A stretch of 55,522 bases of DNA from Vibrio sp. Isolate32 (GCF_022397955.1 NZ_JAKEUQ010000020.1:35364-90885); one strand, 5' to 3'. Positions 7,987-17,706 are shown, counted from the first letter of the stretch. Program-made: numbers and translations. The notes: generated from the sequence alone by a model not told the origin.

Positions 7987-9750
7987 TTAAAGCTTGTTTT
8001 CTGCTTGCAGTGCGGCCACTAGCGGGTTGTCGAGCATGTCGTCCATATCGGGTAACATTCTCGATGCGCTGGCATCGGTACTGTGGCGGAATTTGGCTAA
8101 GTTAAGGCCTATGCGCAAAATGCGCGGTTTGAATAGATCGAATTTACTAAATCGGTGTTGATAGTCAGGCTGCTGCTCCATGTAGGCTTTGATTCGCTGA
8201 CCCAACAGGGCGTAAAACTGCGACTCTGAGAAGCCGAGCTTAGCGACCAAAGGCGAAATAAAACGCAGCGTGGTAACGAAGTGTCCAGTTTGTAGATCGT
8301 GGATGATCAACTCTTCTTCGAGGCGCACTGTTACCTCTTTTACGCTCGACTCAAGCGCAGCCTGCTCTGGGTAATCGCTATCAACCAGACGCATGTCGCC
8401 CTGAAAATCTTTAAGTAGAATGCGCTTTGGAAGGTCGTTTTCTAATACCAGAGTGACGTTCTGCCCGTGAGCAATCAGAGAGACACCGTATTTACACAAC
8501 AGGTGGTAGTAAGGAATAACGACCGCATCGAACATCGTACTCAGCCACGCTTCAACAGAGACGCCTGAACGTTCAATGTATTCTGCGATAAGCGGATTGC
8601 CCTGATTGTCGCTTTCCATTAAAGCCGCCATCAGAATTGCCTGCTCACCCTGCTTGAGCTTTGATGCAGCAGATTCACGCCAGATAACGCCAAGCAGTTC
8701 GTGGTAGCGATAAGGTGCCTGTTCTAGTAACTGGTAATCGGCCTGAGCTGCAAAGGCTGCGGCGGGCTCCTGAAGAACTTCAGCTTGCTTTTCAACCAGC
8801 AGTTGATCTGAACTAAACACAGATTCTATCCAGTCCGATGCAGTAGGACCTGCAAGAATATAGCGGCCGGGAATGCCTCGGTAGCATGAGGTATTCATGA
8901 TTGTTAGTGGTAGCTTAATGTCGTAGCTGTCAGGTCGAGTGATGTTACTTAACGTTCGTAATGAGAGTTGTGGCAGAAACTGATCACCAAACTCGCCGAG
9001 GTAGATCAGTTTCTTCTCAGCCATTTCACGGATAAACAGTAGCGATAGCTTGTTGCTCCATTGCCACGGATGAACTGGAACATAGCTGTAGTCTGCAATA
9101 TCAACCCCGTAGGAAGCGACAATGCTATCCAAGGTTTTACGCTCTGATTCATTCATTGACGAGTTAAGTAGCTCTTGCCAGCTGACGCTATCGTTAGTCG
9201 CGAGTTGCAGAATGGAGTGTTCCACTGCCACCCAGCCAAGTTGGAAGGCGCGTTCTGATTCCGGTGCGTAGAGCTTTAAATCATCACTACCCCAGCCGCG
9301 TCGACCTTTGTTAAAGGCAAATTTAGGGTGACCGTCGAAGTAGGTCTGCTGCTGCTCGCAAGGGAGCAGGGCTAAATCTCGAGCGGTCAGCGCCTCTTTT
9401 CGCTGCATCAACTTACAGTCGCCGAGTAGAGTCGCATTAAGATCCTCTAAGTGCTCGGCGAATGCGTCATCAGTCATGTTGAGCAGAGACTGTAAGTCAC
9501 GCATTAAAAGGGCTGCGGAAATGCTCTGTTGTGGCTGGCGGACAATTGAGCCAGGTTCAATCAGAACCTGACCCCAAATGTTTTCACTACCTTGGAATTG
9601 GTAGCTGACTTGATTGGCTAGCTTTAGCGTATAACCCTGAGCATCCTGCTCGAAACGAAACGCCTGCTCATAGGCGAATTCGCTGATGATCTTGGCGACC
9701 ATTTTCTGGTTAGCCAGCGGCCAGTATTTATGTAGCGCTATCTGTTCCAT
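7987..9750 (-). CDS. iucC: Aerobactin synthase IucC (NIS synthetase)
   Basis: A 587-residue NRPS-independent siderophore synthetase that joins the second N6-acetyl-N6-hydroxylysine to the citrate intermediate to complete aerobactin. Typical family blocks are visible: GHPKFAFNKGRRGWG (about 138-152), YVPVHPWQWSNK (about 220), LPLTIMNTSCYRGIPGRYI (about 280-300), IAHGQNVTLVLE and LLKDFQGDMRL (about 425-450), and LQTGHFVTTLRFISPL. Similarity to E. coli IucC runs along the whole length. The ATG at 9750 shares its A with the iucB stop (TAATG), a sign of translational coupling. Confidence 0.96.
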   Translation of the reverse strand: MEQIALHKYWPLANQKMVAKIISEFAYEQAFRFEQDAQGYTLKLANQVSYQFQGSENIWGQVLIEPGSIVRQPQQSISAALLMRDLQSLLNMTDDAFAEHLEDLNATLLGDCKLMQRKEALTARDLALLPCEQQQTYFDGHPKFAFNKGRRGWGSDDLKLYAPESERAFQLGWVAVEHSILQLATNDSVSWQELLNSSMNESERKTLDSIVASYGVDIADYSYVPVHPWQWSNKLSLLFIREMAEKKLIYLGEFGDQFLPQLSLRTLSNITRPDSYDIKLPLTIMNTSCYRGIPGRYILAGPTASDWIESVFSSDQLLVEKQAEVLQEPAAAFAAQADYQLLEQAPYRYHELLGVIWRESAASKLKQGEQAILMAALMESDNQGNPLIAEYIERSGVSVEAWLSTMFDAVVIPYYHLLCKYGVSLIAHGQNVTLVLENDLPKRILLKDFQGDMRLVDSDYPEQAALESSVKEVTVRLEEELIIHDLQTGHFVTTLRFISPLVAKLGFSESQFYALLGQRIKAYMEQQPDYQHRFSKFDLFKPRILRIGLNLAKFRHSTDASASRMLPDMDDMLDNPLVAALQAENKL

Positions 9751-10667
9751 TACCACTGCTCCGAGAAGAAACGGTCACGTGTCATCATCAGCAAAGCTGA
9801 ACGTTTGTGTGGGAAGTTAAACTCGAAACACTTCTCGTAACCGAAAGGCAGGATGCGATTAAACAGGCGTTGATTGTCCGATCTCGGTTCGAGAACGATA
9901 CGCTGAGTCCGCGTGTCATCGATAAACAAGTAATGGCTGATCCCTTTCATCCAGGCATTAAAGAACTTAGGACCACGGAACTGTTGTTCACCGACAAGCA
10001 GGTGAATACCTCGATCAAAGTCCTGTACGTCGAAGTAAGGGCTGAGTCTGTCTTCTGCTACCCAGTAAGCTTCCACATAGCCAAAAGGTTGACCGTTAAA
10101 CTCACCAATCAGTGGAATAATGTGGGGGTCTGCCATGCGTTGCTGTAGGAACTCTGCCAGCTTTTCCTCACTCCATGCCTGCTCCCAGAAATGGGCCACG
10201 CGCGGGTCGTTCATCCAGCGAGTAAACTGAGCCAGATCCTTGTCGATATCAACGGTACGGAAGCTTACTTCCAACTCAGCATCAACGTCATATCTCTGAT
10301 AAACGCATCCTTCGGGCTTTGACGGCCTTAAAGGGTGATGTCGGTATTGGTCGTTCGACTGAACTAAACGCTTTGGGAAATGGGTTGAAGTTTTGTGGCG
10401 ATGCCAAAACAGCGGTAATTGATAAAAACCGCTGCGATGAAGCTCACCGTTGATGACAGGAAACTCTTGAGTGAGTCGCTGCTCTACCTGTTGATCGTCG
10501 CTGGCGAGGGCGATGGACTCTAACTGCTTGTGCAGGCTAAACAGTTGGTCAAGTTCATTAACCAATGTCTCGAATAAGGCCGAGTGATCAAGGTCACTGG
10601 CCTGAACGGTAACGCGTACATTGGGAGTGGGGTTATCCTGATAGATAAAAGTGGTGAAATCAGACAT
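9750..10667 (-). CDS. iucB: N6-hydroxylysine O-acetyltransferase IucB
   Basis: A 305-residue GNAT-fold acetyltransferase that acetylates N6-hydroxylysine to give the hydroxamate group of aerobactin. The C-terminal half carries the GNAT region (FTRWMNDPRVAHFWEQAW, PLIGEFNGQPFGYVEAYWV, GIHLLVGEQQFRGP), typical of the IucB/RhbD acetyltransferase domain. E. coli IucB is 315 residues, so the start MSDFTTFIYQ at 10667 fits. A longer frame exists upstream but reads through the end of iucA and gives an unfamiliar N-terminus. The start overlaps the iucA stop by eight bases and the stop overlaps iucC. Confidence 0.93.
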   Translation of the reverse strand: MSDFTTFIYQDNPTPNVRVTVQASDLDHSALFETLVNELDQLFSLHKQLESIALASDDQQVEQRLTQEFPVINGELHRSGFYQLPLFWHRHKTSTHFPKRLVQSNDQYRHHPLRPSKPEGCVYQRYDVDAELEVSFRTVDIDKDLAQFTRWMNDPRVAHFWEQAWSEEKLAEFLQQRMADPHIIPLIGEFNGQPFGYVEAYWVAEDRLSPYFDVQDFDRGIHLLVGEQQFRGPKFFNAWMKGISHYLFIDDTRTQRIVLEPRSDNQRLFNRILPFGYEKCFEFNFPHKRSALLMMTRDRFFSEQW

Positions 10668-12453
10668 CTGCGGCTTCCTTGACGCGAGCGAGAGGGTTAG
10701 GCAGATCAAAGTAAATGACTGCCGGATCGGGAATAGAGTTCTCGTTAAAGTTCTGCAGGTAGCAGAAGAAGTTGCCCTTGCAACACAATGACTCACTGTT
10801 CAGTACATAGTTCAGACAGCGATCATCATTAACACCGCTTTGCAGCAGAGCAGCGAGCTTATCGTGAAGAATTTCGATCAGTTGTGACTCTTGCACATCG
10901 AGGTTGGCACAGATTGCTGAGATAACGTTAAAGGTAGAGTTGATGATTAGGTAGTAAGCGAAATAGCGCTCGACCTTCTCTTGGTTCCAGTAGTTTTCTA
11001 GCGTCTCTTTCTCATCGCCGAGCAGGCTGCCGAAGCGCTGCAGTGCAAGGTCTGTATATCCAGTTCCCTGACAATCTCGGTAGTACATACCGACAGGGAA
11101 ACCTTGCTCAAGTTGCATCACAATGTTTTGCTGGTGGGCGAGGAAAACAATGCCGAAGTTAGCCTGTAAGTGGAAAAGAGAAACGACACTGTGGGTACAG
11201 TAAGCATCAAACCACTGCTTCGCAGCTTGCTGATGAGACAGATTGTCCTGTTGCGCGTAATGGCGAATTCGCTCGGCTACCAAGCTGGAACCACCATAAG
11301 GGTTTTGCTGGGTTAATGTCGCGAGAACTACCGCTTCCTGCTCGGGTCTATCTTCGAGAGGGTTGTCTCTGAATGCCACAAGGCTCTCGTCAATGATATT
11401 TCCCTGACTATCTTTAAGGCCGATATAAGCTGGCTCTTGCATCAGTTGGAAACCAAAGCCTTTACCAAGCTGCTGATCAAGAATTTCTTGCTGGAACAAG
11501 TCATTGAGACGTGTGCCGCGAACCACTTCTTTAAGCGACAGGTTACGAATTGAGTTGGTCAGCTTTACGCTTAGAGAGAACTTAAGCATATAAGGCAGTG
11601 AAGGCGCGTAGAGCGAACGGGTTGAAGAGGTTGGATACCAGTTGACACCGATTTGGCCAAGGTTATTCAGTTGACCGTTCTTAAGGTATTCCTCTATCGA
11701 AGGGTTACTTGCCATTACGCTCCATTGCCAAGGGTGGACAGGCAGCAGGCTTTTGTCTTGTGCGATAGCTTCGGTTAACGCTTGTTGTAGTTTTGGTTCA
11801 TGAGCGACCAGCTCTGACATACGTTGTTGGCATTGGATACCTGCAGAACTTCCCTGGGCAATAAGCTGGTTATCAACGCTTAGCCAGTAGAGCTGGAACT
11901 GACCACCAAGTTCTGGTGAGTAAACTTTGGCATCCTCAAGACTAAACTGTTCACGACTTTTCGGTGCTGGGTGGAATGAATGACCTATTAATAAACCTTG
12001 TTCTGCGGTTTTGAAGTCCAGTTTGTCGGTAAAGAGTCGGGTTTGATAAGGAGAATGTTGGATACCTTGACTGGTGTTGCGCTGACTTTCCAGCACGCGA
12101 GTCACGAAGATCTGTTTCTGTTCTTCACTGATGAATCCGACAATCGCAGGTTCGGACACCATCAATTCGATAAGCTGATTGTCGGATAATGTCGTTACCG
12201 AATCACCACTAAGTAGCAGGGCAGGCAGTTGGTACTCGTGACTACCCAATTGCGAAAAGTAGCTAAGCGGTATGTGAATGGTTCGTCCACCTGATAGTGG
12301 CAACTGATAAGTGTAACCTTGCGGACGTGATTCGATTTGTACGGTATGACTTTCTCGGGCGAGAGAGTTGAGAAAACAAGCTAAGGCGGGGTCATTATTG
12401 CTGACCTGCTGGTTTGAGTTCTCTGGGTTGAGCCGATCGTTTTTACGATTCAT
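10660..12453 (-). CDS. iucA: Aerobactin biosynthesis synthetase IucA (NIS synthetase)
   Basis: A 597-residue NIS synthetase that couples the first acetyl-hydroxylysine to citrate. Blocks shared with the IucA/IucC family are LLIGHSFHPAPKSREQF (about 155), LLPVHPWQWSVM (about 240), SSTRSLYAPSLPYMLKFSLS (about 275-295), and FLAHQQNIVMQLEQG followed by YYRDCQGTGYTDLAL (about 435-470). First gene of the iucABCD-iutA operon. The promoter region directly upstream contains a near-consensus Fur box, so expression should be repressed by iron. The ATG at 12453 follows a GAGAAAG purine stretch. Confidence 0.95.
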   Translation of the reverse strand: MNRKNDRLNPENSNQQVSNNDPALACFLNSLARESHTVQIESRPQGYTYQLPLSGGRTIHIPLSYFSQLGSHEYQLPALLLSGDSVTTLSDNQLIELMVSEPAIVGFISEEQKQIFVTRVLESQRNTSQGIQHSPYQTRLFTDKLDFKTAEQGLLIGHSFHPAPKSREQFSLEDAKVYSPELGGQFQLYWLSVDNQLIAQGSSAGIQCQQRMSELVAHEPKLQQALTEAIAQDKSLLPVHPWQWSVMASNPSIEEYLKNGQLNNLGQIGVNWYPTSSTRSLYAPSLPYMLKFSLSVKLTNSIRNLSLKEVVRGTRLNDLFQQEILDQQLGKGFGFQLMQEPAYIGLKDSQGNIIDESLVAFRDNPLEDRPEQEAVVLATLTQQNPYGGSSLVAERIRHYAQQDNLSHQQAAKQWFDAYCTHSVVSLFHLQANFGIVFLAHQQNIVMQLEQGFPVGMYYRDCQGTGYTDLALQRFGSLLGDEKETLENYWNQEKVERYFAYYLIINSTFNVISAICANLDVQESQLIEILHDKLAALLQSGVNDDRCLNYVLNSESLCCKGNFFCYLQNFNENSIPDPAVIYFDLPNPLARVKEAADV

Positions 12454-12495
12454 TTTTCTTTCTCAAATTATTATTAATTAAACTGACAGTATGAA

Positions 12496-12510
12496 TGCTA
12501 ATTATTATCA
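12496..12510 (-). promoter_or_regulatory. Fur box upstream of iucA
   Basis: On the minus strand the site reads TGATAATAATTAGCA, matching 13 of 14 arm positions of the 7-1-7 Fur consensus TGATAAT-N-ATTATCA. It lies 43 bp upstream of the iucA start, where it would cover the promoter. Confidence 0.85.
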
Positions 12511-12608
12511 TTCGTATAATCAACTGCTTTTTAATAATTTGTCGAAAATGGTAACGAGAGGTCTAAGTGTTTAATTTATCAATAAGCTTTATGGTATGGT
12601 TGCATAGT

Positions 12609-12630
12609 GGAGGTCCATATCGAGACCTCC
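12609..12630 (-). terminator. Hairpin between fhuB and the iucA promoter
   Basis: GGAGGTC and GACCTCC form a 7-bp stem with an 8-base loop 42 bp after the fhuB stop. No T-run follows on either strand, so it may only attenuate read-through from fhuCDB towards iucA. Confidence 0.35.
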
Positions 12631-12671
12631 GCATATGCGCAACTTAATCGCTGTTTCGCGACCATTCGCTG

Positions 12672-14666
12672 CTATTTCCTCATTAAATAGAGGAAGTAAC
12701 CACCGCCGATCAGCGAGGCTAATAGTCCAGCAGGGAATTGCCAAGGGAACCATAGCGTTCTGCCTATCCAGTCCGCCGTGACCATAATAATTGCACCTAG
12801 AAGTGCTGCTGTGATCATTTGCGGTATCGCGCGATATTGATGGAGTGAACGCGCCATATGTGGCGCTAGCAAGCCAATAAAGCTTAATGGGCCAATAACT
12901 ATAGTGCAGAGGGTTGTTAACGCCGCAACGATAAGCAGCACCAATCTGACCATAGTCGCGTTGAGGCCGAGGCTAGTGGCAGTCACTTCACCGAGATTGA
13001 CCAGAGTAACCCAGCGATGAAGCGAGAGAGCCAAAATTCCAACAAGGCAGACACCGCCAGCTAATAGCCACATGTCACCAAGGCTGACTAAATAGGTTGA
13101 GCCTGACAGCCAGGTAAGCAGGGCGGCGGCGTTGTCGTGGCCTGAGCTCATGGCAATTCTTAGCAGGGCGTCCAGTCCTGCGCTAAGTGCGATACCCGTC
13201 AATAAAGTTTGCGTTGGGGCGAAATTGTGTCGTCTGCCCATTAACCAGACTAAGCCTGTTACTGAAGCCGCTCCAAGGGTACCGAGTAGCATTTGCTGTT
13301 CCCGCTCAATCGCTACGCCAGTCAGAGTACCGAGAACCAGAGCCAATGCTGCGCCAGAGCTGATCCCCAGTACTTCAGGGCTAGCCATTGGGTTGTTGGA
13401 AATACGCTGAATCACTGTGCCAGCAAAGGCCAGCCCGATCCCTGCCAATAGCGCAACCATGATTCGTGGCGCTCTCAGATCAAACAGAGACTGAGTGAGT
13501 GTTGTGCTCCAGCATGACGGAGTTTTGCCGACCATTAAAGCAATGATGACAGCAGCTAACAGAACACAAATAAGCATGACGGTAATTCTGGTCGCGCCAA
13601 TGGTTCTATACTGGCCAACCGAATCGGTGCGGGCTTTGAGGTCAGATTGTAGTTTGGTTCGTTGCAATAACCAGAGTAAAAATGGTGCGCCAATGAGGGC
13701 GGTCATTGCTCCTGTGGGTAGCAACTCTCCTCCGACACCTGAGAAAGGCTGAATCACAAGATCGACAATCAATAGCAGTAGACTGCCGACTAAGCCACTG
13801 ACAATAATCTGTTTTGCCAGTGCTCGCGCGCCCAACATTCTCGCTATTGCCGGTGCAACAATACCGACAAAGCCGATCAGACCAACTTCACTGACCACGG
13901 CTGCAGTAATAAAAATAGCCAGTGACAGGCAAAGCAATTTAATCTGCTTGATGTTGACCCCTAAGGAAGTGGCAACATTGTCACCGAACTGAAGTACAGA
14001 CAGAGGTCTCTGCAGTATCAACAGTAGGATAGTGGGTAGGGTAACAAGCGGCAAAAGTACCTGAGTGCTCGACCAGTCATTCTGGTTGAGTACTCCGGCA
14101 CCCCAGACAAAAACAGTCGTTAAACGTTGCTCATGCAATAGCAACAGCATGGTGTTAACCGAACCAAGGAAAAGGCTGACCACCAGACCGGCCAAAACCA
14201 TATGCAATGGTGAAAACCCTCTGCTAGAGCTAAGGAGAAAAACCAGTCCTGTAGCGAGGCAGCCACCGATAAAGGCCGGAACAAAATTAGGAATTAAACT
14301 GGTGGCTGGGAGCAGTAACAGACCGAGCACCATGCCGAACTCAGCTCCTGCTGCGACCCCAAGCGTCGTCGGAGAGGCGATTGGATTGCGCAATACAAAC
14401 TGCATCACGCAGCCAGAAACCGCGAGTGCGAAGCCGCAAATCAGCGCCACAGCGAGCCTTGGCAGGTAAGTGTAATGGGTAATGATATGTTGGTAGTTGG
14501 CCGAATCGAAGTGAAACAGCGATTGCCAAATTAAACCGATTCCCTGTGAATAGGGAGCGGTCACTTGCAGTAACCCACTAACCAGCGCCATGACAGCGAT
14601 GGTTAGTAGAATCGATTTGATATTGAAGTTTTGGCTACTGCGCTGCGCGATATTGCCTGCGTCCAT
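12672..14666 (-). CDS. fhuB: Fused hydroxamate-siderophore ABC transporter permease (FhuB/MatB type)
   Basis: A 664-residue inner-membrane protein made of two tandem FecCD/BtuC-type permease halves (about residues 20-335 and 355-664), as in FhuB. Each half carries the recurring signature: RLAVALICGFALAVSGCVMQ with NPIASPTTLGVAAGAEFG in the first, and RIMVALLAGIGLAFAGTVIQ with NPMASPEVLGISSGAALA in the second. GLIGFVGIVAPAIAR and LSFIGLLAPHMAR are the paired ATPase-contact loops. Its ATG shares a base with the fhuD stop. It provides the membrane channel for the FhuC/FhuD-like proteins next to it and, from context, imports ferri-aerobactin. matCDB genes beside iuc genes are known from other vibrios. 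Confidence 0.92.
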   Translation of the reverse strand: MDAGNIAQRSSQNFNIKSILLTIAVMALVSGLLQVTAPYSQGIGLIWQSLFHFDSANYQHIITHYTYLPRLAVALICGFALAVSGCVMQFVLRNPIASPTTLGVAAGAEFGMVLGLLLLPATSLIPNFVPAFIGGCLATGLVFLLSSSRGFSPLHMVLAGLVVSLFLGSVNTMLLLLHEQRLTTVFVWGAGVLNQNDWSSTQVLLPLVTLPTILLLILQRPLSVLQFGDNVATSLGVNIKQIKLLCLSLAIFITAAVVSEVGLIGFVGIVAPAIARMLGARALAKQIIVSGLVGSLLLLIVDLVIQPFSGVGGELLPTGAMTALIGAPFLLWLLQRTKLQSDLKARTDSVGQYRTIGATRITVMLICVLLAAVIIALMVGKTPSCWSTTLTQSLFDLRAPRIMVALLAGIGLAFAGTVIQRISNNPMASPEVLGISSGAALALVLGTLTGVAIEREQQMLLGTLGAASVTGLVWLMGRRHNFAPTQTLLTGIALSAGLDALLRIAMSSGHDNAAALLTWLSGSTYLVSLGDMWLLAGGVCLVGILALSLHRWVTLVNLGEVTATSLGLNATMVRLVLLIVAALTTLCTIVIGPLSFIGLLAPHMARSLHQYRAIPQMITAALLGAIIMVTADWIGRTLWFPWQFPAGLLASLIGGGYFLYLMRK

Positions 14667-15562
14667 TAAGGTCTAACTAACTGTTGAGTGATATGGTCAC
14701 TGAAACGTTGTGTAGCGATAAGGCCGCCAAACGTCCAGATTGCAGGAAGTTCATAGACTGAATCAGTGCGGGTAAATTCCATTGCCTGCCAAAGTGGCGA
14801 CTGGTTAAGCTGTTTACGCTCTTTCTCCTTAAGAGGGCCAAAAAGTATCACGCTGGCACCTTGGTGTTCGGCAAGCTTTTCAGTTCCGGTAGTGGTGAAT
14901 CCCCACATGTTTGTGGTTTCGTTCCAGTCATTGCGCATGCCCATTGCGTCAATCGTGTCTTGAGCTAAAGAGCCTTTGCTATGGACACGGAGTGTCTTGT
15001 CGTTGATGAAACGAGCAAAAATAACCGGTTTTTGTGCAGAACCAGCGGCCTGGATTTTACGACCGTTTTCAGCCAGACGCTGGTGTGTCTGACTGATCAC
15101 CATCTCTGCTTGCTGTTGCTTGTCGAATAGCTGACCTAAAGAGCGAGTAATGGACTCTGCTGATTTTAGCGGTTGTTTTTCTTCACTGTAGATAGTGAAT
15201 ACAAGGACAGGAGCGATCTGGCTAAGCGGCTGGTAAGCTGCGGCCATATGTTTACTGACCAGTATTACGTCAGGCTTAAGTTCACTCAGCAGTTCAAGGT
15301 TAGGTTCTCTGCGCGAGCCTACATTAGTGACCTCTGGGCTTAGCTCTGGTTCTGCTACCCACTGCTGGTAGCCCTGAGGGTTGGCGACACCTTCTAGCTC
15401 AATACCTAAGCTAAGTACGGTTTCAGTAAGTGCCCAGTCTAACGCAACCACTTTTTTGGGTGGCTGTTCAAAAGTGCTCACCCCCATTTCATGAGTAATC
15501 TCAAGAGCGTAACTGTGGGTAGAGACTAAAGCTGCACACAACATCACGATGAACTTTTTCAC
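14666..15562 (-). CDS. fhuD: Periplasmic ferric-hydroxamate binding protein (FhuD/MatD type)
   Basis: A 298-residue binding protein with a cleavable signal peptide (MKKFIVMLCAALVSTHSYAL). The FhuD-like N-lobe begins KKVVALDWALTETVLSLGIE and continues with VGSRREPNLELLSELKPDVIL; the C-lobe carries ETTNMWGFTTTGTEKLAEHQ. These proteins pass the ferri-siderophore from the receptor to the inner-membrane permease. It sits between fhuC and fhuB, 19 bp after fhuC, and its stop overlaps the fhuB start. Specificity for aerobactin is inferred from the flanking iuc/iutA genes. Confidence 0.9.
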   Translation of the reverse strand: MKKFIVMLCAALVSTHSYALEITHEMGVSTFEQPPKKVVALDWALTETVLSLGIELEGVANPQGYQQWVAEPELSPEVTNVGSRREPNLELLSELKPDVILVSKHMAAAYQPLSQIAPVLVFTIYSEEKQPLKSAESITRSLGQLFDKQQQAEMVISQTHQRLAENGRKIQAAGSAQKPVIFARFINDKTLRVHSKGSLAQDTIDAMGMRNDWNETTNMWGFTTTGTEKLAEHQGASVILFGPLKEKERKQLNQSPLWQAMEFTRTDSVYELPAIWTFGGLIATQRFSDHITQQLVRP

Positions 15563-15581
15563 AATGAATTCCTTTTTTGGG

Positions 15582-16349
15582 TTAAGGGATATAACTTATT
15601 GGCTGACCAGTCGTCGGGTGAGGGAACAGTGCCAGTTCCATACCGTAAATCTTCCTCAGCGTATCTGGTGTCATCAGCTCTTCTGGAATGCCCGAAGCAA
15701 TCACTTTGCCTGAGTGAAGGGCGATTAAGCGGTCACTGAATTTGGCGGCCATATTGACGTCATGCAAAACCATAATCACGGTCAGACCCAATGATTGATT
15801 AAGTTCGCGGATTAAAGCGAGTAATTCATGCTGGTGGGCGACATCGAGCGCAGAAGTAGGCTCATCGAGTAAGATGCACTGGCTTTGCTGTGCAAGCAGC
15901 ATTGCTACCCATGCGCGCTGTCTTTCACCACCGGACAAGGTCGCCACATATCGTTCGGCCAGATTACTCAGACCTACTTTTTCAATTGCTGACTCGACGA
16001 TGGCGTAATCTTGTTGACTATAGCGTCCAAAAGCCCCTTTCCATGGATAACGACCGAAACAGACAAGTTCGCGCACTGTTACGCCATCGGTGACTGGTGG
16101 ATGCTGTGGCAGGTAAGCAACTTGATGGGCAAATTCCAGATGACTGTAGGAAGAGACTTGCTCATTTTGGAACAATACCGTGCCATGACTTGGCGCGTTT
16201 TGCCTGCTTAAGAGTTTAATCAGGGTCGACTTACCACAACCGTTATGACCTAGCAGAGTGGTGATCTCTCCTTGGGCGAAAGTCAGGTTAGTAGGGGAAA
16301 GTATGGTCTTGTCGTCGATTTCATACGACGCGTCGACAAGTTGGTACAT
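15582..16349 (-). CDS. fhuC: Ferric-hydroxamate ABC transporter ATPase (FhuC/MatC type)
   Basis: A 255-residue ABC ATPase. Walker A is LLGHNGCGKSTLIK (about 33-46), the Q-loop is VAYLPQH, the ABC signature is ATLSGGERQRAWVAM (about 136-150), Walker B is CILLDEPTSALD (about 160-171), and the switch His is in VIMVLHDVNMAA. It closely resembles FhuC/FepC ATPases and would energise the FhuB-like permease. First gene of the fhuCDB operon, with a Fur-box-like site 63 bp upstream in the region shared with the divergent MFS gene. Confidence 0.93.
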   Translation of the reverse strand: MYQLVDASYEIDDKTILSPTNLTFAQGEITTLLGHNGCGKSTLIKLLSRQNAPSHGTVLFQNEQVSSYSHLEFAHQVAYLPQHPPVTDGVTVRELVCFGRYPWKGAFGRYSQQDYAIVESAIEKVGLSNLAERYVATLSGGERQRAWVAMLLAQQSQCILLDEPTSALDVAHQHELLALIRELNQSLGLTVIMVLHDVNMAAKFSDRLIALHSGKVIASGIPEELMTPDTLRKIYGMELALFPHPTTGQPISYIP

Positions 16350-16411
16350 GACGAAATATCAAGTTGTGTTATTGATTACGAGTCGGTAATGTTAACATAT
16401 CGAAATAGAAA

Positions 16412-16426
16412 TGATAATTACTTTCA
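16412..16426. promoter_or_regulatory. Fur-box-like site between fhuC and the MFS gene
   Basis: TGATAATTACTTTCA matches 12 of 14 arm positions of the 7-1-7 Fur consensus. It is placed between the divergent fhuC and MFS starts and could repress both. Confidence 0.7.
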
Positions 16427-16494
16427 TAATCACTTTGTGGTGTGAGTTTCTCTAGCTACACTGCACTTTCTCTTGCGCTTATAGTGTTTTCAAT

Positions 16495-17706
16495 ATGATG
16501 TCAGTTACACAAAATAAAACCGCCCAATTGGGTGTCGTTGGCCTTGCGGCCGCCTTAATGGGGATTGGGCAAAATGGCCTGCTGGTCTCTTTGCCTTTTC
16601 TGGTCGAGAAGTCCGCTTTTAGTTTGTCGACCTGGTCAATTCTTATTGCAGTCGGTAGTTTACTGTTTCTTCCTTCGGCTCCTTATTGGGGGCGTTACAG
16701 CGATCTCCATGGACCAAAGATCGTCGTGGTGAGAGCCCTGGCAGGTATGGCGCTTAGCTTTTCGTTACTCAGCGTGTTTGCTTTTGTCAGTCACACTAAT
16801 GAAGCACTGGTCAGTCTCTGTCTGGTAGGGCTACTGCTGGCGCGAATGATTTATGGGTGTACGGTTTCAGGCATGGTCCCAGCCAGTCAGCACTGGACTA
16901 TTCTGCTGTGCGGTGAAGAGAACCGGCTACAAGCCATCACTTCTGTCAGCATTGGTTTGAGTGCGGGTAGGTTGATTGGTCCACTGATCTCAATTCTGGT
17001 GTTAAAGCTGTCTCCCTATGCGCCGTTAATGGTGATGGTGGCGTTGCCCTGCGTGGCGCTGGTCGCTGCAATGATGCTTCCTTCGCCATCGGTAGAAGAG
17101 AAAACTCAAGCTAAGAAGGAGTCCTTGCCTTGGTTACCGCAAAGAAAACTACTGCCATATCTGTTCAGTGGACTGCTATTGTGCGCGGCGATTGCGTTGC
17201 TGCAATACAGCTTCTCTCCATTGATTGGCAGCGTGACACAGTGGAATACCGGGCAAATTAGTGATGCGATTGGAGTGCTTTTGACTATCAGTGCTGCCTG
17301 CACGTTTGTTACGCAAGTTATTGTGATCAAAAAGAAAAAGCTCACGCCACTATCTATGTATCGAATTGGTTCTGTCCTGTTATTGGTCGGATTCGCCCTG
17401 TTTCTTACCGTTAACATATGGGTATTTGGCGTAGCGATGACGCTGGCTGCCAGTGGCGCAGCATTACTTGTACCAGCATATACCAGCTCGGCGACCGAGC
17501 AGCAACGCGACTATCCGGGCGCCGTGGCAGGTTACATCTCGATGTTCCACACCATAGGTTACGGTGTGGCGTCATTAATGGCGGTGACTGCCACCATCTC
17601 CGCCAACTATCCAATATATCTGTGTATTACCTTTTCCGCGATAATCGTGTTGATTGCTTATCTCGCGGTGAACCGACAACAGGAGAAGGAGATAAAAACC
17701 GCTTAG
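16495..17706 (+). CDS. MFS transporter, candidate aerobactin exporter
   Basis: A 403-residue, 12-helix major-facilitator protein. The loop 2-3 motif appears as YWGRYSDLHGPKIVVVRALA (about 65-84), and helix 5 contains GLSAGRLIGP. The gene diverges from fhuC and shares its Fur-box-like site. Together with the lack of any other exporter in the locus, this suggests it secretes newly made aerobactin across the inner membrane, as MFS proteins do for vibrioferrin. That substrate is an inference from context. Its stop codon interlocks with the stop of the convergent fhuF-like gene (four-base overlap). Two adjacent ATG codons open it; the first is used here. Confidence 0.8.
   Translation: MMSVTQNKTAQLGVVGLAAALMGIGQNGLLVSLPFLVEKSAFSLSTWSILIAVGSLLFLPSAPYWGRYSDLHGPKIVVVRALAGMALSFSLLSVFAFVSHTNEALVSLCLVGLLLARMIYGCTVSGMVPASQHWTILLCGEENRLQAITSVSIGLSAGRLIGPLISILVLKLSPYAPLMVMVALPCVALVAAMMLPSPSVEEKTQAKKESLPWLPQRKLLPYLFSGLLLCAAIALLQYSFSPLIGSVTQWNTGQISDAIGVLLTISAACTFVTQVIVIKKKKLTPLSMYRIGSVLLLVGFALFLTVNIWVFGVAMTLAASGAALLVPAYTSSATEQQRDYPGAVAGYISMFHTIGYGVASLMAVTATISANYPIYLCITFSAIIVLIAYLAVNRQQEKEIKTA

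Noticed and set aside
9751..10148. Plus-strand frame opposite iucB
   Set aside because: Shadow of iucB; the minus-strand gene has full family similarity.
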